From contig NZ_CP061800.1 of assembly GCF_017377395.1 (NCBI RefSeq), positions 868,001-932,000 of the forward strand: DNA of 64,000 bases, written 5' to 3'. Source of the DNA: Desulfonema magnum (GTDB lineage Bacteria > Desulfobacterota > Desulfobacteria > Desulfobacterales > 4be13). Below, one piece after another: positions 52,698-61,071 of the stretch. The notes below the pieces were generated by a model that worked only from the letters and a program-made list of their open reading frames with translations, ran no database searches and had not been told where the DNA came from. The stretch's first letter is position 1. Each line of letters starts with the position of its first letter. The position numbers were made by a program, and so were the translations under genes.

Positions 52698-55040
52698 CTA
52701 ACGCAGCCCGGAGACTTTCCCCAGGATGAAGATGACCTCGGCAAGCCCGATTTTCCGGTCCCTGTTCACATCCGCATTCAGGCTGATGGTTCCGGCCGGC
52801 ATCCCTGCTGTCACCTTCAGTGCCAGTATCGCATCTTTCAGGTCGGTCGTGCCGGTTCCGTCAATGTTTCCGGGTTCCGTGGCGGCGTATTCGTAAGCGC
52901 CGATGTCGGTCTGTTCCCTGCCAAGCCCCCGCTGATCCGAATCCGGGGCTTCGGTGTCCGATCCTGTGTTGATGGCCGGGCTGTCCTCAAGCAGCGCATG
53001 GGTGGCCGTGGATCCGCCGTTGTCCTGCAAGGGCCCCAGTCCGGGATCGGCCGGCGAGGACGCGGACCCCACAATGTCCCCGCTGACATCGTTCGCAAAT
53101 TCGGTGCTGCCCGTGCTGTCGCCGATGAGGTTGTTTCCGTCCGAGGCGTACAGGCCCGCCTCATATTCGGACAGATCGTTTCCGGAATCCATGGTGGCAA
53201 TGTTCTTCGCCACAATGGTGTTTTTCATTTTAACCGGATCGAACGCGTAGATTCCCCCGCCGTCCTCCGAGGTGTTGTCCGTGACCGTGCAGTTTGTCAG
53301 CGTGAGACTTGCCGGACTGTCCCCGCCGCCGGAGACAATGCCGCCGCCGGCCATGACCGCCTCGTTACCGGAAACGGTGCAGTTGGTGAGTGTCCCGGTC
53401 ACATTGGCGAAGTTCCCGCCGATGCGGACGGCTCCGCCGCCGCCGACATGCCCCTCCTCAGCCATCTCCACCTTGTTGCCGGAAAGGGTGCATCCGCTCA
53501 TCTCAAGCTCGGCCGTGGGCTGTCCGCCCTCGTCAATCTCCGCGCCGCTGAACACGCCGCCGCCGCCCCACACGCCCGTGGAGGTGTTTCCGTCAATGGT
53601 GCTGTCCGTCATTTTCAGTGTCGCGGTTCCTCCGTACCGGGACCCGTTGAACAGCCCCCCGCCGTCGCCTTTGGCCGTGTTGGACAGAAATTTGCAGTCG
53701 CTGATCACCGCATCTGATTTTGCGCCGGTCTTGCCCGCGGCATTCAGAATCGCACCGCCGCCGTAATAGTGCATGCACTCATCAGGATTGGCGGCCTGGC
53801 TGCAATTGTATGTGTTGGCAATGTTCCCGCTGAATGTGCAGCCGGTGACGGTCAGGGCCGAGGAGCCGCTTTCGCCCCATGCCTGATGACAGACCGCTCC
53901 CCCGACCTGAGCCGCGGAGTTGCCGCTGAAAACAGTGTCGGTCAGGGTCACCGTGACCGAGCCGCCCGCTTTGGCCATGCTGAAAATTGCGCCGCCGCCT
54001 TCGATTTTTCCCAAAATTTCAGACATGCCAGCAGCTTGGTTCCGGTCAAATGTGCAAGCGGACACTTCCATATTTGCACCGGAACCGGTGCCGAAAGTGT
54101 TGTTTATGACACCGCCGCCACTTTTTGCGGTGTTTTCCGAAACCTGGCAATTGAAAAGCCTCACGGTGGCTATAGCACCTTCATATGCATCATTTCTGAC
54201 ACCGCCCCCATACCCCAGTCCCTCCTGAATGCCGGCAGCGCTGTTACCGCTGATGGTCGAATCACTGATCTCCAAGACTGCCGAACCGCCGGAATTACTC
54301 GTTATATTGAATATTCCAGCGCCATCATCGGCAGTGTTGGATGATATCGTGCAGTTGTCCACTTTCAGCGTTGCCGCTATGCCATCGGAAATGTTCACAA
54401 TTCCTCCGCCTGACTCGGCGCTGTTTTCGGAAACAAGGGTGTCACTGATTTCCAGGCTTCCGTCATAGTTGTGCAGACCGCCTCCGGAAGCATTTGAATC
54501 TGTGTCACCTCCGTCGTTGGCCGTATTGTCTGAGACCGTGCAGTTTTTCAGAACCAGGCTACCCCCGTCATTCAAAATCCCCCCGCCCCAAATTGCCGTG
54601 TTCCCCGAAACCGTGCAGTTTTCCAGTGTGAGAACACCTTCAAAATTGTATATGCCGCCGCCCCCGGCATCGGAGTTTCCGTTTGAAAATGTAAGACCGG
54701 AAATGCTGACGCATACGGTGTCTATGGACAAAATCCGTTCGCTGCCGCCGCCTCTGATGGTCATCATATCCCTGCCAGGGCCTGTGATGGTCAGATTCTT
54801 CCGGATAATGATCCGCTGAGACAACTGAACCGTCCCGGTCACGGAAAATGTGATCACTTCTCCTGCCGGGGCATTTTCAATAACGTGGCGGAGCGACCCC
54901 TCCCCGGAATCGTTCAGGTTTGCCACTGTTGCCGCAAATATGGCAGGCGAAGCCGTCAGGCTTGCGAAAACAAGCCCGCAGGCCATGCAGATATTAAGAC
55001 CGAACTTTATGATGAGATTCCGATATTCTGTGTTTGTCAT
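52698..55040 (-). CDS. Secreted parallel beta-helix/dockerin protein 2
   Basis: 780 residues from ATG 55040 (AAAGGAG upstream; the longer frame to 55082 lacks one). Signal segment NICMACGLVFASLTASPAIF. Same layout as protein 1: TVANLNDSGEGSLRHVIENA, beta-helix coils, NTGSDTEAPDSDQRGLGREQ, and C-terminal dockerin NIDGTGTTDLKDAILALKVT with ADVNRDRKIGLAEVIFILGK. The C-terminal ~350 residues are almost identical to protein 3, while the N-terminal coils differ. 92 bp downstream of precursor 2. Confidence 0.88.
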   Translation of the reverse strand: MTNTEYRNLIIKFGLNICMACGLVFASLTASPAIFAATVANLNDSGEGSLRHVIENAPAGEVITFSVTGTVQLSQRIIIRKNLTITGPGRDMMTIRGGGSERILSIDTVCVSISGLTFSNGNSDAGGGGIYNFEGVLTLENCTVSGNTAIWGGGILNDGGSLVLKNCTVSDNTANDGGDTDSNASGGGLHNYDGSLEISDTLVSENSAESGGGIVNISDGIAATLKVDNCTISSNTADDGAGIFNITSNSGGSAVLEISDSTISGNSAAGIQEGLGYGGGVRNDAYEGAIATVRLFNCQVSENTAKSGGGVINNTFGTGSGANMEVSACTFDRNQAAGMSEILGKIEGGGAIFSMAKAGGSVTVTLTDTVFSGNSAAQVGGAVCHQAWGESGSSALTVTGCTFSGNIANTYNCSQAANPDECMHYYGGGAILNAAGKTGAKSDAVISDCKFLSNTAKGDGGGLFNGSRYGGTATLKMTDSTIDGNTSTGVWGGGGVFSGAEIDEGGQPTAELEMSGCTLSGNKVEMAEEGHVGGGGAVRIGGNFANVTGTLTNCTVSGNEAVMAGGGIVSGGGDSPASLTLTNCTVTDNTSEDGGGIYAFDPVKMKNTIVAKNIATMDSGNDLSEYEAGLYASDGNNLIGDSTGSTEFANDVSGDIVGSASSPADPGLGPLQDNGGSTATHALLEDSPAINTGSDTEAPDSDQRGLGREQTDIGAYEYAATEPGNIDGTGTTDLKDAILALKVTAGMPAGTISLNADVNRDRKIGLAEVIFILGKVSGLR

Positions 55041-55132
55041 AAGAACCTGACTCCTTTCCAAAATTTTCCTCATACTTGTCATTGTCTTTCAGCCCGTCGG
55101 ATTTACTTACAGAAAAATATGATTGCTTGGAA

Positions 55133-55780
55133 TCAGAAACAGATACGTCTTTTTCTGACCTTTTGCACACTCTTCGACTTATGATGCATCTCCATACAAC
55201 TAGGTTCTCCGCTTGACTTTCCTCCCCCTTTTACAATTTCCAGATCCATGTCCGAGAGTTCTCCCTCGTCAACAACGGAGCGATAAGGCAGAACAAGATG
55301 CTGCCGGGCGGCCGTGTCTTCCAATGTTTTCACCTCCACGGCATCCGGAACATCCAGGCCCATCTCCTTTTTCAGGGTCTTTTTCGGGCCAAGGGTGAGT
55401 TCCTTTCTGAACCCCTCATCTGCCAAGGCCCTGCGGGTGATCAGATCGGACAGGGAGAACCATGCGGAAATCCCCGCGGCAATGGCAAGGGTCTTTCCGG
55501 CCGCTGCGCAGGTGGTTCTCAGCATGTCCCTGCGGCTCATTTCCCGCTCATAAAGCGGAGGCAGGGACTCATCAGGCTCCCCTCCTGCCTCGGGAAGCAC
55601 CAGATAGCGGGTCAGGGCGGTCTCCTCCACAGCCCTGAGCTGAACTGATTCCGGGACAGAGTAGCCGAACTCCCGCTCAAGCACGGACTTGGGGTTTTCA
55701 AGCACCGCCGCTTTGAAGGCATCGTCTGTCCATGCCCTTGTGATCACCTTTTCCATGATTTCCTGGTTTGACAACTTCAT
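55133..55780 (-). CDS. NHLP-leader RiPP precursor 2
   Basis: 215 residues, AAAGGAGG 8 bp upstream. Leader A: IMEKVITRAWTDDAFKAAVL and EREFGYSVPESVQLRAVEET. Twin-arginine-like segment SRRDMLRTTCAAAGKTLAIA. Leader B: ITRRALADEGFRKELTLGPK, GLDVPDAVEVKTLEDTAARQ, YRSVVDEGELSDMDLEIVK, then GGG. The core is ~31 residues, begins KSSGEPSC, is Lys/Arg-rich and ends CF. The core is unrelated in sequence to cores 1 and 3 although the leaders are ~75% alike, the usual precursor-family pattern. Confidence 0.85.
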   Translation of the reverse strand: MKLSNQEIMEKVITRAWTDDAFKAAVLENPKSVLEREFGYSVPESVQLRAVEETALTRYLVLPEAGGEPDESLPPLYEREMSRRDMLRTTCAAAGKTLAIAAGISAWFSLSDLITRRALADEGFRKELTLGPKKTLKKEMGLDVPDAVEVKTLEDTAARQHLVLPYRSVVDEGELSDMDLEIVKGGGKSSGEPSCMEMHHKSKSVQKVRKRRICF

Positions 55781-55873
55781 TTTGAAACCTCCTTTTGCTG
55801 ATTGTTATCTGCATGTTGTCATCTACATGGATTGGAAATAAGAAAGGGATTTCCTCATCTCCGGAATCCTTAC

Positions 55874-57634
55874 TCACTTTTCCTGAAAATACCTGATTTC
55901 CGTGGCGGTTCCGATGCCATTTTCTTTGCAGAACTTCATGGCCCCCCGTGTGAAACCGCCCACCGACAAAAACGCCGGCAAAACCGTTCTTTTCGGAAAA
56001 CGCTCCGAGTACGCCTCCCTTTTTTCCTGGAACGTCCTCACCATTCTCAGACCGGTCCTGTCCTTTGTCTTCTTCACTTCCACGAGTATTGTCCTGCCGC
56101 AGTCCGAGTCCGCCAGGACATCAATCTCCGTCTCCTTTCCGTCCCTGCGCTGAAATTTCTCCCTCATGCGGACATCCGTGATGTTCAGTTTGGTGTCGTC
56201 CTCCGCGCCGTCAAAGTATGCGGACAGGGAGAACCGCTTCCGGGACCGGAACTCCGTGAAAAGCTGGAACTCGGCGAATTTGCCAACCAGGTTGCCAAGC
56301 CTTCCCCGGAGCGAGTTCCTGTCCCTTCTCAGCCGGTCCAGCTCCTCATTGAAATCTTTTTTCAGATCCGGGGCGAAGTCCCGTATCTCCTTTTCAAACC
56401 GCCTGCGGAGGATCAGATTCAGGGTTCCGTCGCTGAGTCCTCTGAAATCAATGTCGGCAGCTCCCTTTCTGATCACATCGGCCCTCACCATGATTTCCAG
56501 CTTCTTCCGAATCTCCCCCTCGTCAATGTCCAGCCCGAGTTCCTTTTTCAGTTCCCGGGGTGTCCAGTCTCTGTCCGGATACCTGCTCAGATGCAGCAGC
56601 ATCTGCTTGGCGTGGCGGTCGTTCACCTTGTCCAACATCAGTTCGATGTATTCTCCCCAGGTCATGGACATCTCCGATTCTCTGTCTGTTATCTCATGGT
56701 GGACTGTGTTCACCACGCCCTCCTCCGTGGTCAGATCCTTGCCCTCGAACTCGCTCTGGATCACGCAGGAGATGAAGAAGGGGTCGGACATGCACAGTTG
56801 GTTGATCTGTTCAGCGCTCTCGTTCGTGACCGGGACACCCGATGCCTCCGCGTATTTGTAAACCGCCTGGAGTCCGTGTTCCGATGTCAGATAGGGATCA
56901 ATGAGGGTCCGCCTCAGCCGGCCCGCCTCCAGGTATTTGTCGATCACGCTGATCAGCCACCCCACATAAGATCCTGTCACCAGCATGGGCGCGATCTTGG
57001 ACTCCACGACTTCATGAAAGCTTCCGGCAAGGGTCTCGTCAGGCTCGGTGCGGCGTTCCCTGTCGGGATAGATGTACTGCGTGATGTTCTGAAACTCGTC
57101 TATGATCACGAGAATCCGCTGATCAAAGATATCTGCGAAACGTCTCGGAGCGGTGTAGGCGATCTCCCACACGGAGTCATACAGCTCCCGTTCCCTGTTC
57201 CAGAGAAGCTCACTGACATCCTCGGCCAGAATGTCCAGGGATTCGGACATGCCGTATTCCCGTATTCTTTCAAGGGAGAGCGGGCTTCTCACCAGCCGCT
57301 CGTCTTGCTCCAGGAATGAGATGTACTGGGATGCGAAGGCCCGGTAATATCCGATGGCGAAATCCGGATACCATGTCTTCTTCTCTTTGATGTTGAAATA
57401 AAATGGGATGATGCCCCTGTTCTCGGTCCACAGGCGGTTGAATATCCGCTGCACAATGGCTGTCTTGCCGCTCTTTCTGCGGCCGAGCAGCACCCTGGAT
57501 TTGCCCATCCTCCTGGGAATCAGGTCAAGCCACCGGCCGAGAAGGGCGAATTCCTTTTCCCGTCCCACCAGAAGGTCGGGATCCCCGATGCTCTCGGACA
57601 GCGGGTAGCGCATTTTCACATTTTTTTCTCTCAT
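55874..57634 (-). CDS. AAA ATPase (archaeal-ATPase type) with DUF234-like nuclease tail
   Basis: 586 residues from ATG 57634 behind AGGAG. Walker A is in GRRKSGKTAIVQRIF, Walker B in ILVIIDEFQNIT. A helical/winged-helix middle (DRDWTPRELKKELGLDIDEG) and a C-terminal nuclease-like domain (GKETEIDVLADSDCGRTILV, then EVKKTKDRTGLRMV) carry a D-x(n)-E-V-K pattern as in PD-(D/E)XK/DUF234 proteins. This family is of uncertain function, often multicopy and linked to mobile DNA. A broken 5' copy lies at 60778. Confidence 0.85.
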   Translation of the reverse strand: MREKNVKMRYPLSESIGDPDLLVGREKEFALLGRWLDLIPRRMGKSRVLLGRRKSGKTAIVQRIFNRLWTENRGIIPFYFNIKEKKTWYPDFAIGYYRAFASQYISFLEQDERLVRSPLSLERIREYGMSESLDILAEDVSELLWNRERELYDSVWEIAYTAPRRFADIFDQRILVIIDEFQNITQYIYPDRERRTEPDETLAGSFHEVVESKIAPMLVTGSYVGWLISVIDKYLEAGRLRRTLIDPYLTSEHGLQAVYKYAEASGVPVTNESAEQINQLCMSDPFFISCVIQSEFEGKDLTTEEGVVNTVHHEITDRESEMSMTWGEYIELMLDKVNDRHAKQMLLHLSRYPDRDWTPRELKKELGLDIDEGEIRKKLEIMVRADVIRKGAADIDFRGLSDGTLNLILRRRFEKEIRDFAPDLKKDFNEELDRLRRDRNSLRGRLGNLVGKFAEFQLFTEFRSRKRFSLSAYFDGAEDDTKLNITDVRMREKFQRRDGKETEIDVLADSDCGRTILVEVKKTKDRTGLRMVRTFQEKREAYSERFPKRTVLPAFLSVGGFTRGAMKFCKENGIGTATEIRYFQEK

Positions 57635-57659
57635 GGTCTGCTCCTTTTTTCTCGGATTG

Positions 57660-57734
57660 TGAGAACTGCATGGATTCACGATAAGAAAAGGATGTCTCAA
57701 TCCATCTTCTTATCGTGAATCCCTGTAGTTCTGA
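57660..57734. repeat. Inverted repeat upstream of the ATPase
   Basis: AGAACTGCATGGATTCACGA (left) and TCGTGAATCCCTGTAGTTCT (right) form a near-perfect 75-bp palindrome. Related CATGGATTGNNNATAAGAAAGG sequence is found upstream of precursors 2 (55825-55855) and 3 (60727-60755), marking module junctions. Confidence 0.7.
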
Positions 57735-57738
57735 CCTC

Positions 57739-59880
57739 CTAACGCAGCCCGGAGACTTTCCCCAGGATGAAGATGACCTCGGCAAGCCCGATTTTCCGGT
57801 CCCTGTTCACATCCGCATTCAGGCTGATGGTTCCGGCCGGCATCCCTGCTGTCACCTTCAGCGCCAGTATCGCATCTTTCAGGTCGGTCGTACCGGTTCC
57901 GTCAATGTTTCCGGGTTCCGTGACCACGTATTCGTAAGCGCCGATATCGGTCTGTTCCCTGCCAAGCCCCCGCTGATCCGAATCCGGGGCCTCGGTGTCC
58001 GATCCTGTGTTGATGGCCGGGCTGTCCTCAAGCAGCGCATGGGTGGCCGTGGATCCGCCGTTGTCCTGCAAGGGCCCCAGTCCGGGATCGGCCGGCGAGG
58101 ACGCGGACCCCACGATGTCCCCGCTGACATCGTTCGCAAATCCGGTGCTGCCCGTGCTGTCGCCGATGAGGTTGTTTCCGTCCGAGGCGTACAGGCCGGC
58201 CTCATATTCGGACAAATCGTTCCCGGAATCCAGGGTGGCGGTGTTTTTTGCCACAATGGTGTTTTTCATTTTAACCGGGTCGAACGCGTAGATACCCCCG
58301 CCGTCCTCCGAGGTGTTGTCCGTGACCGTGCAGTTTGTCAGCGTGAGACTTGCCGGACTGTCCCCGCCGCCGGACACGATCCCGCCGCCGGCCATGACCG
58401 CCTGGTTTCCGGAAACGGTGCAGTTGGTGAGGGTTCCGGTCACATTGGCGAAGTTCCCGCCGATACGGACGGCTCCGCCGCCGCCGACATGCCCCTCCTC
58501 AGCCATCTCCACTTGGTTGTTGGAAAGGGTGCATCTGCTCATCTCAAGGGTGGCAATAGGCTGACCGCCCTCGTCGATCTCCGCGCCGCTGAACACACCG
58601 CCGCCGCCCCACACACCTGTGGAGGTGTTGCCGTCAACGGTGGTGTCCGTCACCTTCATCGTTGCCGTGCCAGCGTATTTGGACCCGTTGAACAGAGCGC
58701 CCCCGTCACCTTTGGCAGTATTGGACAGGAATTTGCAATTGCTGATCACCGCGTCCGACTTTGCACCAGCCTTTTCCGCAGCATTCAGAATCGCTCCGCC
58801 GCCGTAGTAGGCATCATTGCAGACATTCTGCGTAAATGTGCAGCCAGAGACCGTCAGGACGGATGCGGCATTTTCCCCATATGCCTGATGACGCACGGCA
58901 CCGCCGACTTCCGCTGATGAGTTCCCGGTGAATACAGAATTTGAAAGGTTCACAGCAGCCGTTGCGCCGGCATTGGTCATACTGGAAATTCCGCCGCCGC
59001 CATTTTTTGCTTCCATGTCTTCGCTGGTTCCGGTGGACTGGTTCTGATCAAAGGTTGATCCGGATATGTCAATTTCTGACCGGGAACCAGATATCTCCGC
59101 CAGGCTGAGGATGCCTCCGCCGTTTTGGGCCGTGTTCCCGGATACCCCGCAGTTGAGAAGAGTGACCGAGGAGGTCGCCCCGGACGCTCCGCTTCCGCTG
59201 AGGATGCCTCCTCCCACGAGGCTTGCCGTGTTTTGTGAGACTACGGAATCCGTCAGTTCTGCTGATGCTGAGGTGTTATCCTCGGCAACTGTGTTGGAGA
59301 TGCCACCGCCGATCTCCGCATTGTTTTCGGAGACAGTGGTGTTCCGGAGAGCTAGGGTTCCCTGATAGTTCAGTATCCCTCCTCCGGTTTTGCCGGTATT
59401 ACCTGAAATTGTGCAGTTTTCCAGAGTCAGATTGCCTTTGTAGTTAAAAATTCCTCCGCCATCGTCGGCATTTCCGTCGCCATTCACGGGTTTTCCGTTT
59501 GAGACCGTCAGACCGGAGAGGGTCACGTTTGCCGAGTCAATTCCAAAAACCCGGTCAGCACTGTTTCCGTCTATTGTCAGAATATCCTGTCCGGGGCCTC
59601 TGATGGTCAGTTCCTTGTCAATGATGATCTGATCCGTCAGCCGGATTGTTCCGGTCACGGAAAAGTCAAGCGTCTCTCCTTCGGAAGCGTTCTCCACGGC
59701 AACGCGGAGCGACCCCTCCCCGGAATCGTTCAAATTAGTCACAGTGCCGGCAAATACGGCCGGCGAAAACAGCAGAACAGTGAAAAACGATGCCCATGCC
59801 ATGCTGGAATAAAAAGCAATCACGCGATACCGACCCATGCCGATGAGATTATGAATCATCTCTTTTATTCTCACTGTCAT
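57739..59880 (-). CDS. Secreted parallel beta-helix/dockerin protein 3
   Basis: 713 residues. Signal segment AFYSSMAWASFFTVLLFSPA. Opens TVTNLNDSGEGSLRVAVENA; beta-helix coils with NCTISGNTGKTGGGILNYQG-type repeats; same closing NTGSDTEAPDSDQRGLGREQ and C-terminal dockerin as protein 2. 157 bp downstream of precursor 3. Nearly identical DNA to gene 2 over the 3' kilobase indicates recent duplication or gene conversion. Confidence 0.88.
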   Translation of the reverse strand: MTVRIKEMIHNLIGMGRYRVIAFYSSMAWASFFTVLLFSPAVFAGTVTNLNDSGEGSLRVAVENASEGETLDFSVTGTIRLTDQIIIDKELTIRGPGQDILTIDGNSADRVFGIDSANVTLSGLTVSNGKPVNGDGNADDGGGIFNYKGNLTLENCTISGNTGKTGGGILNYQGTLALRNTTVSENNAEIGGGISNTVAEDNTSASAELTDSVVSQNTASLVGGGILSGSGASGATSSVTLLNCGVSGNTAQNGGGILSLAEISGSRSEIDISGSTFDQNQSTGTSEDMEAKNGGGGISSMTNAGATAAVNLSNSVFTGNSSAEVGGAVRHQAYGENAASVLTVSGCTFTQNVCNDAYYGGGAILNAAEKAGAKSDAVISNCKFLSNTAKGDGGALFNGSKYAGTATMKVTDTTVDGNTSTGVWGGGGVFSGAEIDEGGQPIATLEMSRCTLSNNQVEMAEEGHVGGGGAVRIGGNFANVTGTLTNCTVSGNQAVMAGGGIVSGGGDSPASLTLTNCTVTDNTSEDGGGIYAFDPVKMKNTIVAKNTATLDSGNDLSEYEAGLYASDGNNLIGDSTGSTGFANDVSGDIVGSASSPADPGLGPLQDNGGSTATHALLEDSPAINTGSDTEAPDSDQRGLGREQTDIGAYEYVVTEPGNIDGTGTTDLKDAILALKVTAGMPAGTISLNADVNRDRKIGLAEVIFILGKVSGLR

Positions 59881-60037
59881 TATGAGTTACCTCCATACGT
59901 TTATAACCTGACTAAATCGCTGTCAGCAATATTCATTCAGGCTATCATGATATAAACAACTATAATAACTTAAGTAAGTTATCAAGCAAATCCAACTTCT
60001 CTGACATCAGAAAAGTTCGTCGGAAACAGTACGATTA

Positions 60038-60694
60038 TCAGCATCTCCTCCGACGACATTTGATGGAAGAAGATGCATTTATAACACGCCCAGGAACCAT
60101 CTGATTAGCACCACAACTTGATTTTCCCCCGGCCGCCACAGTTTCCAGATCATCATCCGAGAGTTCCCCCTCGTCGGCAGCAGAGCGACAGGGCAGGACA
60201 AGATGGCGTTCGGCAGCCGTGTCTTCCAGGGTTCTCACCTTCACGGCATCCGGAACGTCCAGGCCCAGCTCCCTTTTCAGCGTCTTTTTCGGGCCCAGGG
60301 TGAGTTCCCTTCTGAACTGATCATCCGCCAAAGCCCTGCGGGTGATCAGATCGGACAGGGAGAACCAGGCCGAAATCCCCGCGGCAAGGGCAAGGGTCTT
60401 TCCGGCCGCGGCGCAGGCGGTCTTCAGCATGTCCCGGCGGCTCATTTCCCGGTCCGAACCCGGGAACAGGAACTCGTCGGGCCTGTTTCCGCCCACGGGC
60501 AGCACCAGATAGCGGGTCAGGGCGGTCTCCTCCACCGCCTCGATCCGAACCGATTCCGGAACCGTGTAACCGAACTCCCGCTCAAGTACGCCTTTGGGGT
60601 TATCAAGCACCGCCGCTTTGAAGGCATCATCTGTCCATGCCCGTGTGATGATTTTTTCCATCATGTCCTGTTGATGGGTTAAACCTGACTTCAT
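60038..60694 (-). CDS. NHLP-leader RiPP precursor 3
   Basis: 218 residues, AAAAGGAGG upstream. Leader A: MMEKIITRAWTDDAFKAAVL and EREFGYTVPESVRIEAVEET. Twin-arginine-like segment SRRDMLKTACAAAGKTLALA. Leader B: ITRRALADDQFRRELTLGPK, GLDVPDAVKVRTLEDTAAER, then AADEGELSDDDLETVAAGG. The core is ~31 residues, starts KSSCGANQMVPG, contains ASSS and ends with a KCRRRRC run: three Cys with Ser available for thioether rings. Confidence 0.85.
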   Translation of the reverse strand: MKSGLTHQQDMMEKIITRAWTDDAFKAAVLDNPKGVLEREFGYTVPESVRIEAVEETALTRYLVLPVGGNRPDEFLFPGSDREMSRRDMLKTACAAAGKTLALAAGISAWFSLSDLITRRALADDQFRRELTLGPKKTLKRELGLDVPDAVKVRTLEDTAAERHLVLPCRSAADEGELSDDDLETVAAGGKSSCGANQMVPGRVINASSSIKCRRRRC

Positions 60695-60777
60695 TTTAAA
60701 ACCTCCTTTTTCTGATGGTTATCTACATGGATTGAGGATAAGAAAGGGATTTTCTCATCTCCGCAATCCTCACTCTA

Positions 60778-61068
60778 CAGTTGGTTAAAAATCCGCTGCA
60801 CAATGGCCGTCTTGCCGCTCTTTCTTCGCCCGAGCAATACTCTGGACTTGCTCATCCGCTTTGGTACCATGTCAAGCCATCGGCTGAGAAGGGCGAATTC
60901 CTTCTCCCGCCCCACCGGCAAGTCGGGACCCCCGATGCTTTCGGACAGCGGATACCGCATTTTCCAGCTCTTTTTCCCTCATGGACACCTTCTTCAGAAG
61001 ATGCCGAAACGCGGGAAAAGTCATCTGTTCACACATGGCAGCGGCAAAGCTGTCAAGGATTTGTATTT
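60778..61068 (-). pseudogene. Mosaic relic: PP-loop/GNAT fragment joined to ATPase fragment
   Basis: Two gene fragments abut. 60981-61040 encodes EQMTFPAFRHLLKKVS, matching EQMTFPAFRHLLKEVS of the PP-loop/GNAT protein. 60778-60990 encodes MREKE, then in another frame MRYPLSESIGGPDLPVGREK and RVLLGRRKSGKTAIVQRIF, matching the first ~65 residues of the ATPase, followed at once by a stop. The frame change by one base and the abrupt ends show it is dead. It stands where a complete ATPase stands upstream of precursor 2. Confidence 0.75.
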
Positions 61069-61071
61069 CAT

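Noticed and set aside
52218..53717. Long + strand frame (499 codons) opposite beta-helix gene 2, with similar ones at 57715-58917 and 55802-57319
   Set aside because: They run antisense to well-supported genes, lack RBS and domain motifs, and their similarity to each other simply mirrors the duplicated beta-helix and ATPase genes.
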